Shown here: positions 25,258 to 32,594 of the stretch, one piece after another
Layout of the letters: the number at the start of each line of letters is the position of its first letter
Numbering within the stretch: position 1 is the stretch's first letter
NCBI GenBank assembly: GCA_021776115.1
Contig: JAJFGN010000046.1
Span: 1 to 59,676 of the forward strand
Direction: 5' to 3'
Source: Kiloniellaceae bacterium
GTDB lineage: Bacteria; Pseudomonadota; Alphaproteobacteria; Kiloniellales; J153
DNA length: 59,676 nt
Program-made: the position numbers and the translations under genes
Notes under the pieces: model-generated
Databases searched by the model: none
What the model was told of the DNA's origin: nothing
The model's input: only the letters and a program-made list of their open reading frames with translations

Positions 25258-25881
25258 ATGCAGATACGCACAACATCTTCGATCGTGTGGATACTCACTG
25301 TTGCCCTAGCATGGTTGGCAGGGCCGCCGCCGGCCAGTGCCGGCGGCACGCTGTCTCCATGGGGCCTTTGCGCCAAGTATGCGGCGTTGGCCGAGCGGAA
25401 CCACCGCTTGCCGGGGGGCTTGCTGCGCGCTATCGCGAAGGTGGAGACCGGTCGTTTCCGGGATTTACCGGGAGGGGCCGGAGGGGAAGTTCTTGCCTGG
25501 CCTTGGACCGTGATGGCCGAGGGGCGGGGGCGATATCTGCCCAATAAGGGGGCGGCTATTGCCGAGGTTGAAGCCCTACAGGCGCGCGGTGTCCGCAACA
25601 TCGATGTTGGCTGTATGCAGATCAACCTGCGATACCACCCGGATGCCTTCGACAACCTGGAGGCTGCTTTCGACCCGGCCACGAATGTCGAGGCCGCCGC
25701 CCGCCTTTTGGTCACCCTGAAGGATAGCTGGGGTTCCTGGACCCGTGCGGTCGGGAACTACCACTCGAATACCCCGACCCTGAGCGGCCCTTACCGGGTC
25801 AAGGTTTACCGCACCCTCTTCAACGATCGCCGGCGCGCCGCGCAAGCGGAGAGGCGGGATCGCAAACCTCCGCGGACTTAA
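25258..25881 (+). CDS. lytic transglycosylase (SLT-domain protein)
   Basis: A 207-residue secreted peptidoglycan-cleaving enzyme. ATG at 25258 begins a clear signal peptide (SSIVWILTVALAWLAG... ASAGG); a TTG start ten codons earlier is less likely. The SLT fold shows LPGGLLRAIAKVETGRF with the catalytic glutamate (KVETG), DVGCMQINLRYHPDAF (GxMQIN motif) and AVGNYHSNTP. The stop codon TAA is the first three bases of a 37-bp palindrome. Confidence 0.9.
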   Translation: MQIRTTSSIVWILTVALAWLAGPPPASAGGTLSPWGLCAKYAALAERNHRLPGGLLRAIAKVETGRFRDLPGGAGGEVLAWPWTVMAEGRGRYLPNKGAAIAEVEALQARGVRNIDVGCMQINLRYHPDAFDNLEAAFDPATNVEAAARLLVTLKDSWGSWTRAVGNYHSNTPTLSGPYRVKVYRTLFNDRRRAAQAERRDRKPPRT

Positions 25882-25915
25882 TACCAAAGGTCATTATCAA
25901 TGACCTTTGGTATTA
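25879..25915. repeat. 37-bp perfect palindrome providing two stop codons
   Basis: A 17-base arm (25879-25895, TAATACCAAAGGTCATT), a three-base loop ATC and the exact complement (25899-25915). The outermost TAA on each strand is the stop codon of the two convergent genes on either side. It may act as a bidirectional hairpin terminator, though there is no T-run, or be a mobile palindromic element whose insertion fixed both gene ends. Confidence 0.9.
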
Positions 25916-26308
25916 GGCTTGGGGCAGGGATTCTAGAACGCTCAACCAGGTCTGGGCCGATTTGCAAAAGTATTGCGACTTCGGCACCAACTGATCGCGT
26001 TGCCGGATCGATCCGACCCGGATCCCAAGGTTTCTGGGGTGGCCGCCAACCGACGAGGCGTAAATCGGCGCGCCGCACTCGGGGCAGAATGTCTGCTCGC
26101 GTTCGTTCCCGCTGTCAGCGATCTTGACATAAACCTTGGGCTTGCCCGAGGTCAGCTTGAAGTGCTCTTCCGGGGCAAACACGACGGATCGGAACGGGGC
26201 GCCGGAAAGCGTCTGACAATCCGTGCAGTGGCAGACAATAACCTTCTCCGGATTGACTTCGGCCTCGTACTTGATAAACCCGCAGTGGCATCCGCCGTCG
26301 ATTTTCAT
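25913..26308 (-). CDS. GFA/CENP-V-type zinc-binding protein
   Basis: A 131-residue cytoplasmic protein beginning MKIDGGCHCGFIKYEAEV, with CHC (Cys7, Cys9), CHCTDCQTLSGAPFRS and FCPECGAPIY, the two zinc sites of the glutathione-dependent formaldehyde-activating-enzyme fold. Family members bind glutathione adducts or are of unknown use; a role with formaldehyde is not shown here, though demethylating enzymes lie further along. The frame continues upstream to 26464, but that would overlap the ankyrin gene. The stop TAA lies within the palindrome. Confidence 0.88.
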   Translation of the reverse strand: MKIDGGCHCGFIKYEAEVNPEKVIVCHCTDCQTLSGAPFRSVVFAPEEHFKLTSGKPKVYVKIADSGNEREQTFCPECGAPIYASSVGGHPRNLGIRVGSIRQRDQLVPKSQYFCKSAQTWLSVLESLPQA

Positions 26309-26321
26309 GGCCAGATTTCCT

Positions 26322-26708
26322 TCATTGGCTCCGGGCATGCAGCAAGCTGAGGATCTCGTCGCTGTTGCTCGGCCACTTGGCCCAGTCGTAGGCTGAGACG
26401 CCCCACTTGTTCTGATGGACCGGGGTGCTACCGGCGTCCAGCAAGCGCGCGGCGACCTCCACATGGCCGCGCGCGGCGGCGGTCATGAGAGCGGTATTTC
26501 CGGCATCGCTGGTCTGGTCCGCTTCGGCGCCGTGTTCCAGCAGGAGATCGACCGTCTCCTTCTTGCCCAAGGCGGCGGCGCGCATCAACGCGGTCACACC
26601 CCAAGGGTCGCGCGCCCTGGCATCGGCGCCCGCGGCCAGGGCCGCTTGAAGCCCGGCCATGTCGCCCCGCGCGATCAGGTCCAGGATATCGCTATGTGCT
26701 TGGTTCAT
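26322..26708 (-). CDS. ankyrin-repeat protein
   Basis: A 128-residue soluble protein made of about three ankyrin repeats: DPWGVTALMRAAALGKKETV with DLLLEHGAEAD, AGNTALMTAAARGHVEVAAR with LLDAGS, and a last degenerate WGVSAYDWAKWP repeat. Role unknown; ankyrin folds mediate protein contacts. It ends 13 bases before the GFA gene and probably shares its transcript. Confidence 0.9.
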   Translation of the reverse strand: MNQAHSDILDLIARGDMAGLQAALAAGADARARDPWGVTALMRAAALGKKETVDLLLEHGAEADQTSDAGNTALMTAAARGHVEVAARLLDAGSTPVHQNKWGVSAYDWAKWPSNSDEILSLLHARSQ

Positions 26709-26739
26709 GCCCTCATTGAGCGTTACTCACCGCGCGCCG

Positions 26740-27600
26740 TCAAGCCAAGTCGGCCCGTCCGCGCATGGCGAGCTTGCCGTTCGGATTGGCGACCCACAGA
26801 TCGGCGACTTGCTTGTCCCCGTTCAGTTTTCCGGCCACGCAGAAGGGCGCGGTATCGAAGATCGGGCTCAACGCGCGGAACTGGAAGCGAGCGATTCGCG
26901 CCTGTGGCATCGCGGTGCGAATAAGCTCGACCATCAAGGTGGCGAGAAGCGGTCCATGCACGATCAACCCCGGGTATCCCTCTACCCCGGTGGTATAGGG
27001 GTGGTCGTAGTGAATGCGATGGCCGTTGAAGGTGAGCGCCGAGTACCGGAATAACAGGATCGGGTCGGGACGCACCTCGCGGGTCCAGGTCGCCTCCGGC
27101 GGCGCGTCCTCGTCAGGGTCCGGTTTACTTTCCGGCCCGGCGGCTTCGCGATAGACGATGTCGTGTTCGTCGGTAATACACAGCGTGCCTTGCGCGCTTA
27201 GCTCGTGGCGCAGGGTCACAAAAGCGAGCTGCCCGCTGCGCCCTTCTTTGAAACGGATGTCGGAGATGCGCGAGCGGCGTGTAGCTCGTGCGCCCAGAGG
27301 CAGGTCCCGGTGAAAGGCGAGTCTGCTGCCGGCCCACATGCGCCGGGGCAACTCGATCGGCGGCAGGAACCCGCCGCGCGCCGCATGGCCGTCGGGACCC
27401 AGTGCCGCCCCCGGCGTGGCCGACCAGAAATACAGCCAATGCCACAGCGGCGGCAGGGCGTCGCCTGCTTCCAGCGTTGCCCTTGGATCGTCCAGGGTCA
27501 CCTGCATGGCACGGGCGCGGTTCAGGTCGAGGGTGTCGCCGCGCGTCTGTTCGCGCCCGATCCAGTCTTGCCACGCGTCCGCGTCGCCGCATGCGGTCAT
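26740..27600 (-). CDS. MaoC-like acyl-CoA hydratase with FAS1-like N-terminal domain
   Basis: A 286-residue double hot-dog enzyme of the HTD2 / mesaconyl-C4-CoA or itaconyl-CoA hydratase type. The N-terminal half has PPLWHWLYFW, GGFLPPIELPRRMWAGSRL; the C-terminal hot-dog has FRYSALTFNGHRIHYDHPYT, the catalytic Asp/His hydratase motif. The start overlaps the CoA-transferase stop (ATGA), making it the last gene of a three-gene operon. The likely reaction is reversible water addition to an unsaturated dicarboxyl- or branched acyl-CoA; the substrate is not determined. Confidence 0.88.
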   Translation of the reverse strand: MTACGDADAWQDWIGREQTRGDTLDLNRARAMQVTLDDPRATLEAGDALPPLWHWLYFWSATPGAALGPDGHAARGGFLPPIELPRRMWAGSRLAFHRDLPLGARATRRSRISDIRFKEGRSGQLAFVTLRHELSAQGTLCITDEHDIVYREAAGPESKPDPDEDAPPEATWTREVRPDPILLFRYSALTFNGHRIHYDHPYTTGVEGYPGLIVHGPLLATLMVELIRTAMPQARIARFQFRALSPIFDTAPFCVAGKLNGDKQVADLWVANPNGKLAMRGRADLA

Positions 27601-28739
27601 GACGCGAACTCCCGCCGGATCGCGGCGCCGTGCCGGTCGAGGTCCGGGACCGGGCCAAAGTCTTCAGCTTCCTCGGTGACGCGCGCGGGGGGCGCGATCA
27701 CCTCGACCTTGCCGCCCGGGGTTTCCACTGTCGTTCGGCGCAACTGCGGGTGCGCGGCCAGGTCCGCGACCGAGTTCACCGCGCCAAAAGCAATCTCCGC
27801 CGCCCTTAGGCGATCGATCAAGAGCTCGCGGGTCAGGGGCGCCAGAACCGCCGCAATCTCCGCGTCCAGAGCCGGGCGGTTGGCCACGCGCGCCGGGTTA
27901 TCCGCGAAGCGCGGATCGCGAGTCATTTCGGGGCGCTGAAACACCTCGGCGCAAAGCCGGACCCATTCGCGATCGTTTTGGATCGCGATCACAACCTCGC
28001 CCCCATCTTTAGTCATTTCCCCGCCGCCGGCCGCGTAGACCCCGTAGGGTGCGATGGAGGGGTGGTTGAGGCCGACCCGCTCGGGCGCGCCGTCGCCATA
28101 AACCTGGTGCAGATAGGGCACGTTCATCCAGTCGGCCAGGGCGTCGAACAGCGATACGGCGACGCTACGGCCACGCCCATCCCTTCCGCGCGCGATCAGG
28201 GCCTCCAGCACCGCCATGTAGGCGTACATGCCGGCCCCGATGTCGCAGACCGAGACCCCGACCCGGCCCGGTCCCTCCGGCCGGCCTGTCACCGCCGCCA
28301 AGCCGGTTTCCGCCTGCACCAGCAGGTCGTAAGCCTTCATCTTGGCATAGGGTCCGTCCTCGCCGTAGCCGCTGATGTCGACCGTGATGAGGCTTGGATG
28401 CTGGGCGCGCAAATCGGCGCTATCGAAACCTGCACGCGCCGTGGCGCCGGGCGCGAGGTTCTGGATGAAGATATCCGCGCGGGCGATCATGCTCGCCAGC
28501 AGGGCCTTGTCGTCCGCATTCTTGATGTCGAGCGCGATCGATTCCTTGCCCCGGTTCAGCCAGACGAAGTACGCGCTCTGGCCCTTCGCCACACGGTCGT
28601 ACCCGCGCGCGAAATCGCCCTCCGGCCGCTCCACCTTAATAACCCGCGCCCCCGCATCGGCCAGCCGGGCCGAGCAATAGGGGGCGGCCACCGCCTGTTC
28701 CAGCGAGACGACGAGGAGGCCTTCGAGCGATGTCCCCAT
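27597..28739 (-). CDS. CaiB/BaiF family (class III) CoA-transferase
   Basis: About 380 residues, start ATG at 28739 sharing one base with the preceding stop (TGATG). The N-terminus LEGLLVVSLEQAVAAPYCSA and RLADAGARVIKVERPEGD is the family signature, with the catalytic aspartate expected in the downstream RPEGPGRVGVSVCDIGAGMY region (VCDIGAG). It moves CoA between a donor acyl-CoA and a free acid. With the flanking dehydrogenase and hydratase it should activate and degrade a small organic acid, for example a methyl-branched or dicarboxylic acid. Confidence 0.9.
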   Translation of the reverse strand: MGTSLEGLLVVSLEQAVAAPYCSARLADAGARVIKVERPEGDFARGYDRVAKGQSAYFVWLNRGKESIALDIKNADDKALLASMIARADIFIQNLAPGATARAGFDSADLRAQHPSLITVDISGYGEDGPYAKMKAYDLLVQAETGLAAVTGRPEGPGRVGVSVCDIGAGMYAYMAVLEALIARGRDGRGRSVAVSLFDALADWMNVPYLHQVYGDGAPERVGLNHPSIAPYGVYAAGGGEMTKDGGEVVIAIQNDREWVRLCAEVFQRPEMTRDPRFADNPARVANRPALDAEIAAVLAPLTRELLIDRLRAAEIAFGAVNSVADLAAHPQLRRTTVETPGGKVEVIAPPARVTEEAEDFGPVPDLDRHGAAIRREFAS

Positions 28740-29911
28740 CAATAAGACCTTGGCAGGCCCAGCACATGCTCGGCGATATAGGCCAGGATCAGGTTGGTCG
28801 AAATCGGCGCGACCTGATACAGCCGCGCCTCGCGGTATTTGCGCTCGACGTCGTATTCCTCGGCGAAGCCGTAGCCGCCGTGGGTTTGCAGGCAGGTTTC
28901 CGCCGCCACCCAAGACGCTTCGGACGCCAACATCTTGGCCATGTTGGCCTCGGCGCCGCAGGGACGTCCGGCCTCGAACAGCGCCGCCGCCTGGCGCACC
29001 ATGAGGGTCGCGGCCTGGGCCTGGGCGTAAGCGCGCGCAATGGGAAACTGAACCCCCTGGTTCTGGCCGATGGCGCGGCCGAAGACACGGCGCTCGCAGG
29101 CGTAGGAGCGCGCCTTGTCAATGAACCAACGCGCGTCGCCCAGGCACTCGGCCGCGATCAGGATGCGCTCGGCATTCATGCCGTCCAGGACGTAGCGGAA
29201 GCCCCGGCCTTCCTCGCCGATCAGGTTCCCGGCCGGGACCCGCAGGTCGTTGATGAAGACCTCGGTGGTGGCGTGGTTGAGCATGGTGCGGATCGGCCGG
29301 ATGACCACCGGTGGTTTTTCCCCTTGGGTCGCCTCGCGCAAATCCACGACCAAGACCGAGAGGCCCTCGCCCTTGCGCTTCACCTCGTCTTTCGCCGTGG
29401 TGCGCACGAGCAACAGCATGAGGTCGGAATGCTCGGCCCGGCTGGTCCAAACCTTCTGGCCGTTTACAATGTAATGCTCGCCCGTGCGCCGCGCCGCCGT
29501 GGTCAGACTCAGGGTGTCGGTGCCGCTGGAAGGCTCGCTCACGCCGAAGGCTTGAAGGCGCAGGTGTCCGGCGGCGATCTCCGGCAGCCATCTCTTCTTT
29601 TGGGCCTCGCTGCCGTGACGCAGGATCGTGCCCATGGTGTACATCTGGGCATGGCAGGCGCCGCCGTTGCCGCCGCTGGCGTGAATTTCCTCCAGGATCG
29701 CGGCGGCGGCGGAGAGCGGCAGGCCGCTGCCGCCGTAATCCTCGGGGATCAGGGCCGCCAGATAGCCGGCCTCGGTGAGCGCCTCGACGAAAGCCGTGGG
29801 ATAAGCGCGCTTCCGATCCAGCGCGCGCCAATAGGCGCCGGGATAGCCCGCGCACAAGGCCCGCACGCCTTGGCGTATGTCCGGAAAGTCCTGCTCGCCA
29901 AGATCGGCCAT
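28739..29911 (-). CDS. acyl-CoA dehydrogenase
   Basis: A 390-residue FAD enzyme that introduces the alpha-beta double bond of an acyl-CoA. Family motifs are IPEDYGGSGLPLSAAAAILE, FGVSEPSSGTDTLSLTT (FAD/substrate loop), YIVNGQKVWTSRAEHSD, ERRVFGRAIGQNQGVQFPIA and QTHGGYGFAEEYDVERKYRE near the end. The catalytic base is not assigned by eye. First gene of the minus-strand operon with the CoA-transferase and the hydratase. Confidence 0.93.
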   Translation of the reverse strand: MADLGEQDFPDIRQGVRALCAGYPGAYWRALDRKRAYPTAFVEALTEAGYLAALIPEDYGGSGLPLSAAAAILEEIHASGGNGGACHAQMYTMGTILRHGSEAQKKRWLPEIAAGHLRLQAFGVSEPSSGTDTLSLTTAARRTGEHYIVNGQKVWTSRAEHSDLMLLLVRTTAKDEVKRKGEGLSVLVVDLREATQGEKPPVVIRPIRTMLNHATTEVFINDLRVPAGNLIGEEGRGFRYVLDGMNAERILIAAECLGDARWFIDKARSYACERRVFGRAIGQNQGVQFPIARAYAQAQAATLMVRQAAALFEAGRPCGAEANMAKMLASEASWVAAETCLQTHGGYGFAEEYDVERKYREARLYQVAPISTNLILAYIAEHVLGLPRSY

Positions 29912-29992
29912 GGCGTCGAGCCTAACCGATTGTCACCGCCCTGCAAGAGCGGGCAGACTGGTCCGGCTAAATCATGCCAAGCCAAGAGATTC

Positions 29993-30029
29993 CACCGCAA
30001 AGACGCGAAGACGCAAAGATGCCTCGAAG
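29993..30029 (+). repeat. left inverted repeat flanking the GxxExxY gene
   Basis: A purine-rich repeat, CACCGCAAAGACGCGAAG then ACGCAAAGATGCCTCGAAG, ten bases before the gene start. Its reverse complement, with several mismatches, is found just after the gene (30443-30478). The (C)AAAGACGCGAAG unit is internally repeated. Confidence 0.75.
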
Positions 30030-30038
30030 GGTCCCAGC

Positions 30039-30425
30039 ATGAAACGGTTATCAGACGAGACCGAACGGTTAGCCACGAGTATTGTCGATTCGGCGTTCAA
30101 GGTGCACTCGACGCTTGGTCCATGATTACTCGAATCGGTCTATCAAGCTTGTATGGTCCGAGAGCTTGAGTGTCGGCATATCTCAGTTCAACAGCAGGTC
30201 GCTGTGCCGATTACATATGAGGGCATGCGACTGGATGCTGGACTGCGATTGGACCTCTTGGTCCAAGATCGGATCATTCTGGAATTCAAGGCGGTGGAAA
30301 GGATGCTCCCAGTCTATGATGCTCAGCTTCTTACGTATCTGAGATTGGCGAATAAGGAGCTTGGGTTCTTGATCAATTTCAACGTTCCCCTGATAAAGGA
30401 TGGAATTAGACGCCTGATCTTGTGA
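30039..30425 (+). pseudogene. GxxExxY protein (PD-(D/E)XK-like), inactivated by in-frame TGA
   Basis: The frame MKRLSDETERLATSIVDSAF then KVHSTLGP is interrupted by TGA (30123-30125, codon 29) and continues in the same frame as LLESVYQACMVRELE. The family is named for the motif G-x-x-E-x-x-Y, here [stop]-L-L-E-S-V-Y: the stop replaces the signature glycine (GGA to TGA is one change). The remainder is intact, with GMRLDAGLRLDLLVQDRIIL then EFKAVE, the D...E-x-K nuclease-like core, and ends at the usual length. Suppression, UGA readthrough or a sequencing error are alternatives to a pseudogene. Bounded by inverted repeats. Confidence 0.85.
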
Positions 30426-30442
30426 ATTGCTTTTATCGGCTT

Positions 30443-30478
30443 CTTCGCGTTCCTTAGGGTCTTAGCGTCTTTGTGGTG
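30443..30478 (-). repeat. right inverted repeat flanking the GxxExxY gene
   Basis: Read on the minus strand it is CACCACAAAGACGCTAAGAC followed by CCTAAGGAACGCGAAG, aligning with the left copy at 29993-30029 over most of its length. The pair encloses a single gene and gives the 486-bp unit the look of a small mobile element. No clear target-site duplication is visible outside the repeats. Confidence 0.75.
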
Positions 30479-30502
30479 AGAAAGAATTTGTCGAGTTCAA
30501 CC

Positions 30503-31195
30503 ATGCCCGTTCCGCCGCGCCGTAAGCACCGGGAGATGATCGAGGAGACCCTGACCCTTAAGGGCGCGCGGGTGGTCGATATCGGCTGCGGCGATGGCGG
30601 CTTGGTGCGTCTGATGACGCGGCTGGGCGCGCGGGTCACCGGCATAGAGCCTTCGCCGGGTCAGATCGAACGGGCCCGGGCGGCGGAGCCGGCGGGCGGC
30701 GAGGCGTATTTGCAGGCCGGCGCGGAAGACCTGCCCCTGGCCGACGCCTCGCTCGACATTGCGGTCTTCTTCAACTCGCTGCATCACGTGCCGATTGAGC
30801 TGCAAGCGAAGGCCTTGGCGGAGGCCGCGCGGGTCCTGAAACCGGATGGTCTTTTGTATATCTCGGAGCCGGTCGCCGAGGGCGCTAATTTCCGGGCTGG
30901 CCGCTTGATCGACGACGAAACCGTGGTGCGCGCCAAGGCCTACGATGCCCTGCAGTCGGCGGCCCAGGGTCCCTTGTTCAAGGCAGAGCAAGAGACAACT
31001 TATCTGGCGCCGGTCAAGTACGACAGCTACGCGCAGTTCCGCGACCATGTGATCGCGGTCGATGAACGCCGCCGGTCGAAGGTCGAGTCCCAGGAACAGG
31101 AATTACGCGCGGCGTTCCTGGAAAATGCCGAGGAACGCGACGGCGCCTTCCACTTCGACCAACCCTGCCGGCTCAACTTACTGCGCCGGTGCTGA
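30503..31195 (+). CDS. class I SAM-dependent methyltransferase
   Basis: About 230 residues. The Rossmann-like SAM site is VVDIGCGDGGLVRLMTRLGA (motif I), with IEPSPGQIERA, AEDLPLADASLDIAVFFNSL (motif IV) and RVLKPDGLLYISEP (post-motif). The GTG at 30473 lies inside the flanking repeat, so the ATG at 30503 is the more probable start. The substrate cannot be told; the UbiE/Methyltransf_11 type acts on many small molecules. The next gene begins nine bases downstream. Confidence 0.9.
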   Translation: MPVPPRRKHREMIEETLTLKGARVVDIGCGDGGLVRLMTRLGARVTGIEPSPGQIERARAAEPAGGEAYLQAGAEDLPLADASLDIAVFFNSLHHVPIELQAKALAEAARVLKPDGLLYISEPVAEGANFRAGRLIDDETVVRAKAYDALQSAAQGPLFKAEQETTYLAPVKYDSYAQFRDHVIAVDERRRSKVESQEQELRAAFLENAEERDGAFHFDQPCRLNLLRRC

Positions 31196-31204
31196 GAGCT
31201 AACC

Positions 31205-31555
31205 GTGCCGATTACCTATACATCGAAATATCATTGCCCCGAGGACCCGGGCGGCATTATCGGCGAGATCCTCAACATGGGCGCGGATTTTACCGACCCG
31301 GCGCAGGACGCTCTGCTCGGCTGGACCCTGCGCCTGGGCGACGATATCGACCCGGCGGCGGCCGCGCGCGGTTTGTTGGAGAAATACGGCTTGCAGGATG
31401 GCCCAACGCCCGAGGGCGCTTGCGGCGAGTTGGTGCGCCTGCTGCGCGAGACCGTCAGCTACTCGCAAAAGCGGCTCGACACGCATATGTGCCGGCCGGA
31501 CTCCGCGCACCGCCCGCGCCGCCGGGGCGGACGTAAGGCGCGCCATTTCGGATAA
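31205..31555 (+). CDS. conserved hypothetical protein
   Basis: A 116-residue soluble acidic protein with a basic tail, from GTG at 31205, starting MPITYTSKYHCPEDPGGIIG and containing NMGADFTDPAQDALLGWTLR. The end is Arg/Gly-rich (PRRRGGRKARHFG), suggesting nucleic-acid binding. No family recognised. It follows the methyltransferase by nine bases and is convergent with dgcA. Confidence 0.6.
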   Translation: MPITYTSKYHCPEDPGGIIGEILNMGADFTDPAQDALLGWTLRLGDDIDPAAAARGLLEKYGLQDGPTPEGACGELVRLLRETVSYSQKRLDTHMCRPDSAHRPRRRGGRKARHFG

Positions 31556-31573
31556 GAGAATGCCGATCGGCGT

Positions 31574-32590
31574 TTACCCCCAGAGGGCGGCGCTGAACGG
31601 TTGGATTGTGCTTCCGGTGAATTCCAGACCGTCCTCCCGGTCGCGTTCGAGCAGCAGCGGTCCATCCAGGTCGACGACCGCCGCGCCTTGCGCGACCAGA
31701 GTGGCGGGCGCCATGGATAGGGAGGTCGCGATCATGCAGCCGACCATGATCTTGTAACCCTGCGCTTGGGCGCTTTCTTTGAGCCTGAGCGCTTCGCTCA
31801 GCCCGCCGGTCTTGTCCAGCTTGATATTGACCGCGTCGTAGCAGCCCGCAATTTGGGCCAGAGACGCGGTGTCGTGGCAGGATTCATCGGCGCAAACCGG
31901 GACCGGCCGCTGCATGGTCGACAAGGCCGCGTCCTGACCGGCGGGCAGGGGTTGCTCGATCAGATCCACGCCCAGCACGGCCAGGCGCGGCGCCAGCTCG
32001 ACGTAGTCCGCAGTGGTCCAAGCCTCGTTCGCATCGACGATCAACCGTGTTTCAGGGGCGTTCGCGCGTACCGCCTCGACCCGCGCCAAATCGTCGCGAC
32101 CGGCGAGCTTCAACTTCAGAAGCGGCCGGTGCGCGTTTTCCGATGCCGAGCGGCCCATGGCCTCCGGGCTATCGAGCGACAGGGTGTAGGCGGTGATCAG
32201 GGGCTCCGGCGGCGACAAGCCGGCAAGCTGCCATACCCGGTGCCCCGATTGCTTGGCCTCCAGGTCCCAAAAGGCGCAGTCCAGGGCGTTACGCGCGGCG
32301 CCGGGCGGCAAAGCGTGTTGCAGGCCGAGTCGATCCAATCCTTTGGCCAGTTGCGGCGCCATCGCTTCGATGGCCGCGATGACGTCTTCCACGGTTTCGC
32401 CGTAGCGGGCATAGGGCACGCATTCCCCCCGGCCCACGATCTCGTTGTTCGCGTCACTGGGGGCCGAAAGCTCGGCAACGACGACCACCGTCTCGTTCGA
32501 GCTGCCGCGCGAGATGGCGAAGGTGCCGCGGATCGGCCAAGCTTCGCGGCGAACCCTTAGCCGCAAATGCGGGCTTCCCCCAGAGGGCAT
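31574..32590 (-). CDS. dgcA: N-acetyl-D-glutamate racemase DgcA (enolase superfamily)
   Basis: A 338-residue enolase-fold enzyme. Family features: GRGECVPYARYGETVEDVIA, capping domain, KLKLAGRD (acid/base Lys in KxK), LIVDANEAW and DLIEQPLP (metal-binding Asp/Glu), CADES, and VNIKLDKTGGLSEAL (second acid/base Lys). The D-x-x dipeptide epimerase-like group next to DUF1611 is DgcA, which converts N-acetyl-D-Glu to N-acetyl-L-Glu. Four bases after dgcN on the same strand. Confidence 0.88.
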   Translation of the reverse strand: MPSGGSPHLRLRVRREAWPIRGTFAISRGSSNETVVVVAELSAPSDANNEIVGRGECVPYARYGETVEDVIAAIEAMAPQLAKGLDRLGLQHALPPGAARNALDCAFWDLEAKQSGHRVWQLAGLSPPEPLITAYTLSLDSPEAMGRSASENAHRPLLKLKLAGRDDLARVEAVRANAPETRLIVDANEAWTTADYVELAPRLAVLGVDLIEQPLPAGQDAALSTMQRPVPVCADESCHDTASLAQIAGCYDAVNIKLDKTGGLSEALRLKESAQAQGYKIMVGCMIATSLSMAPATLVAQGAAVVDLDGPLLLERDREDGLEFTGSTIQPFSAALWG

Positions 32591-32594
32591 GATT

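Noticed and set aside
28730-30169. Long plus-strand open frame opposite the acyl-CoA dehydrogenase
   Set aside because: Mirror of the real coding strand, low-complexity composition, no ribosome binding site or domain.
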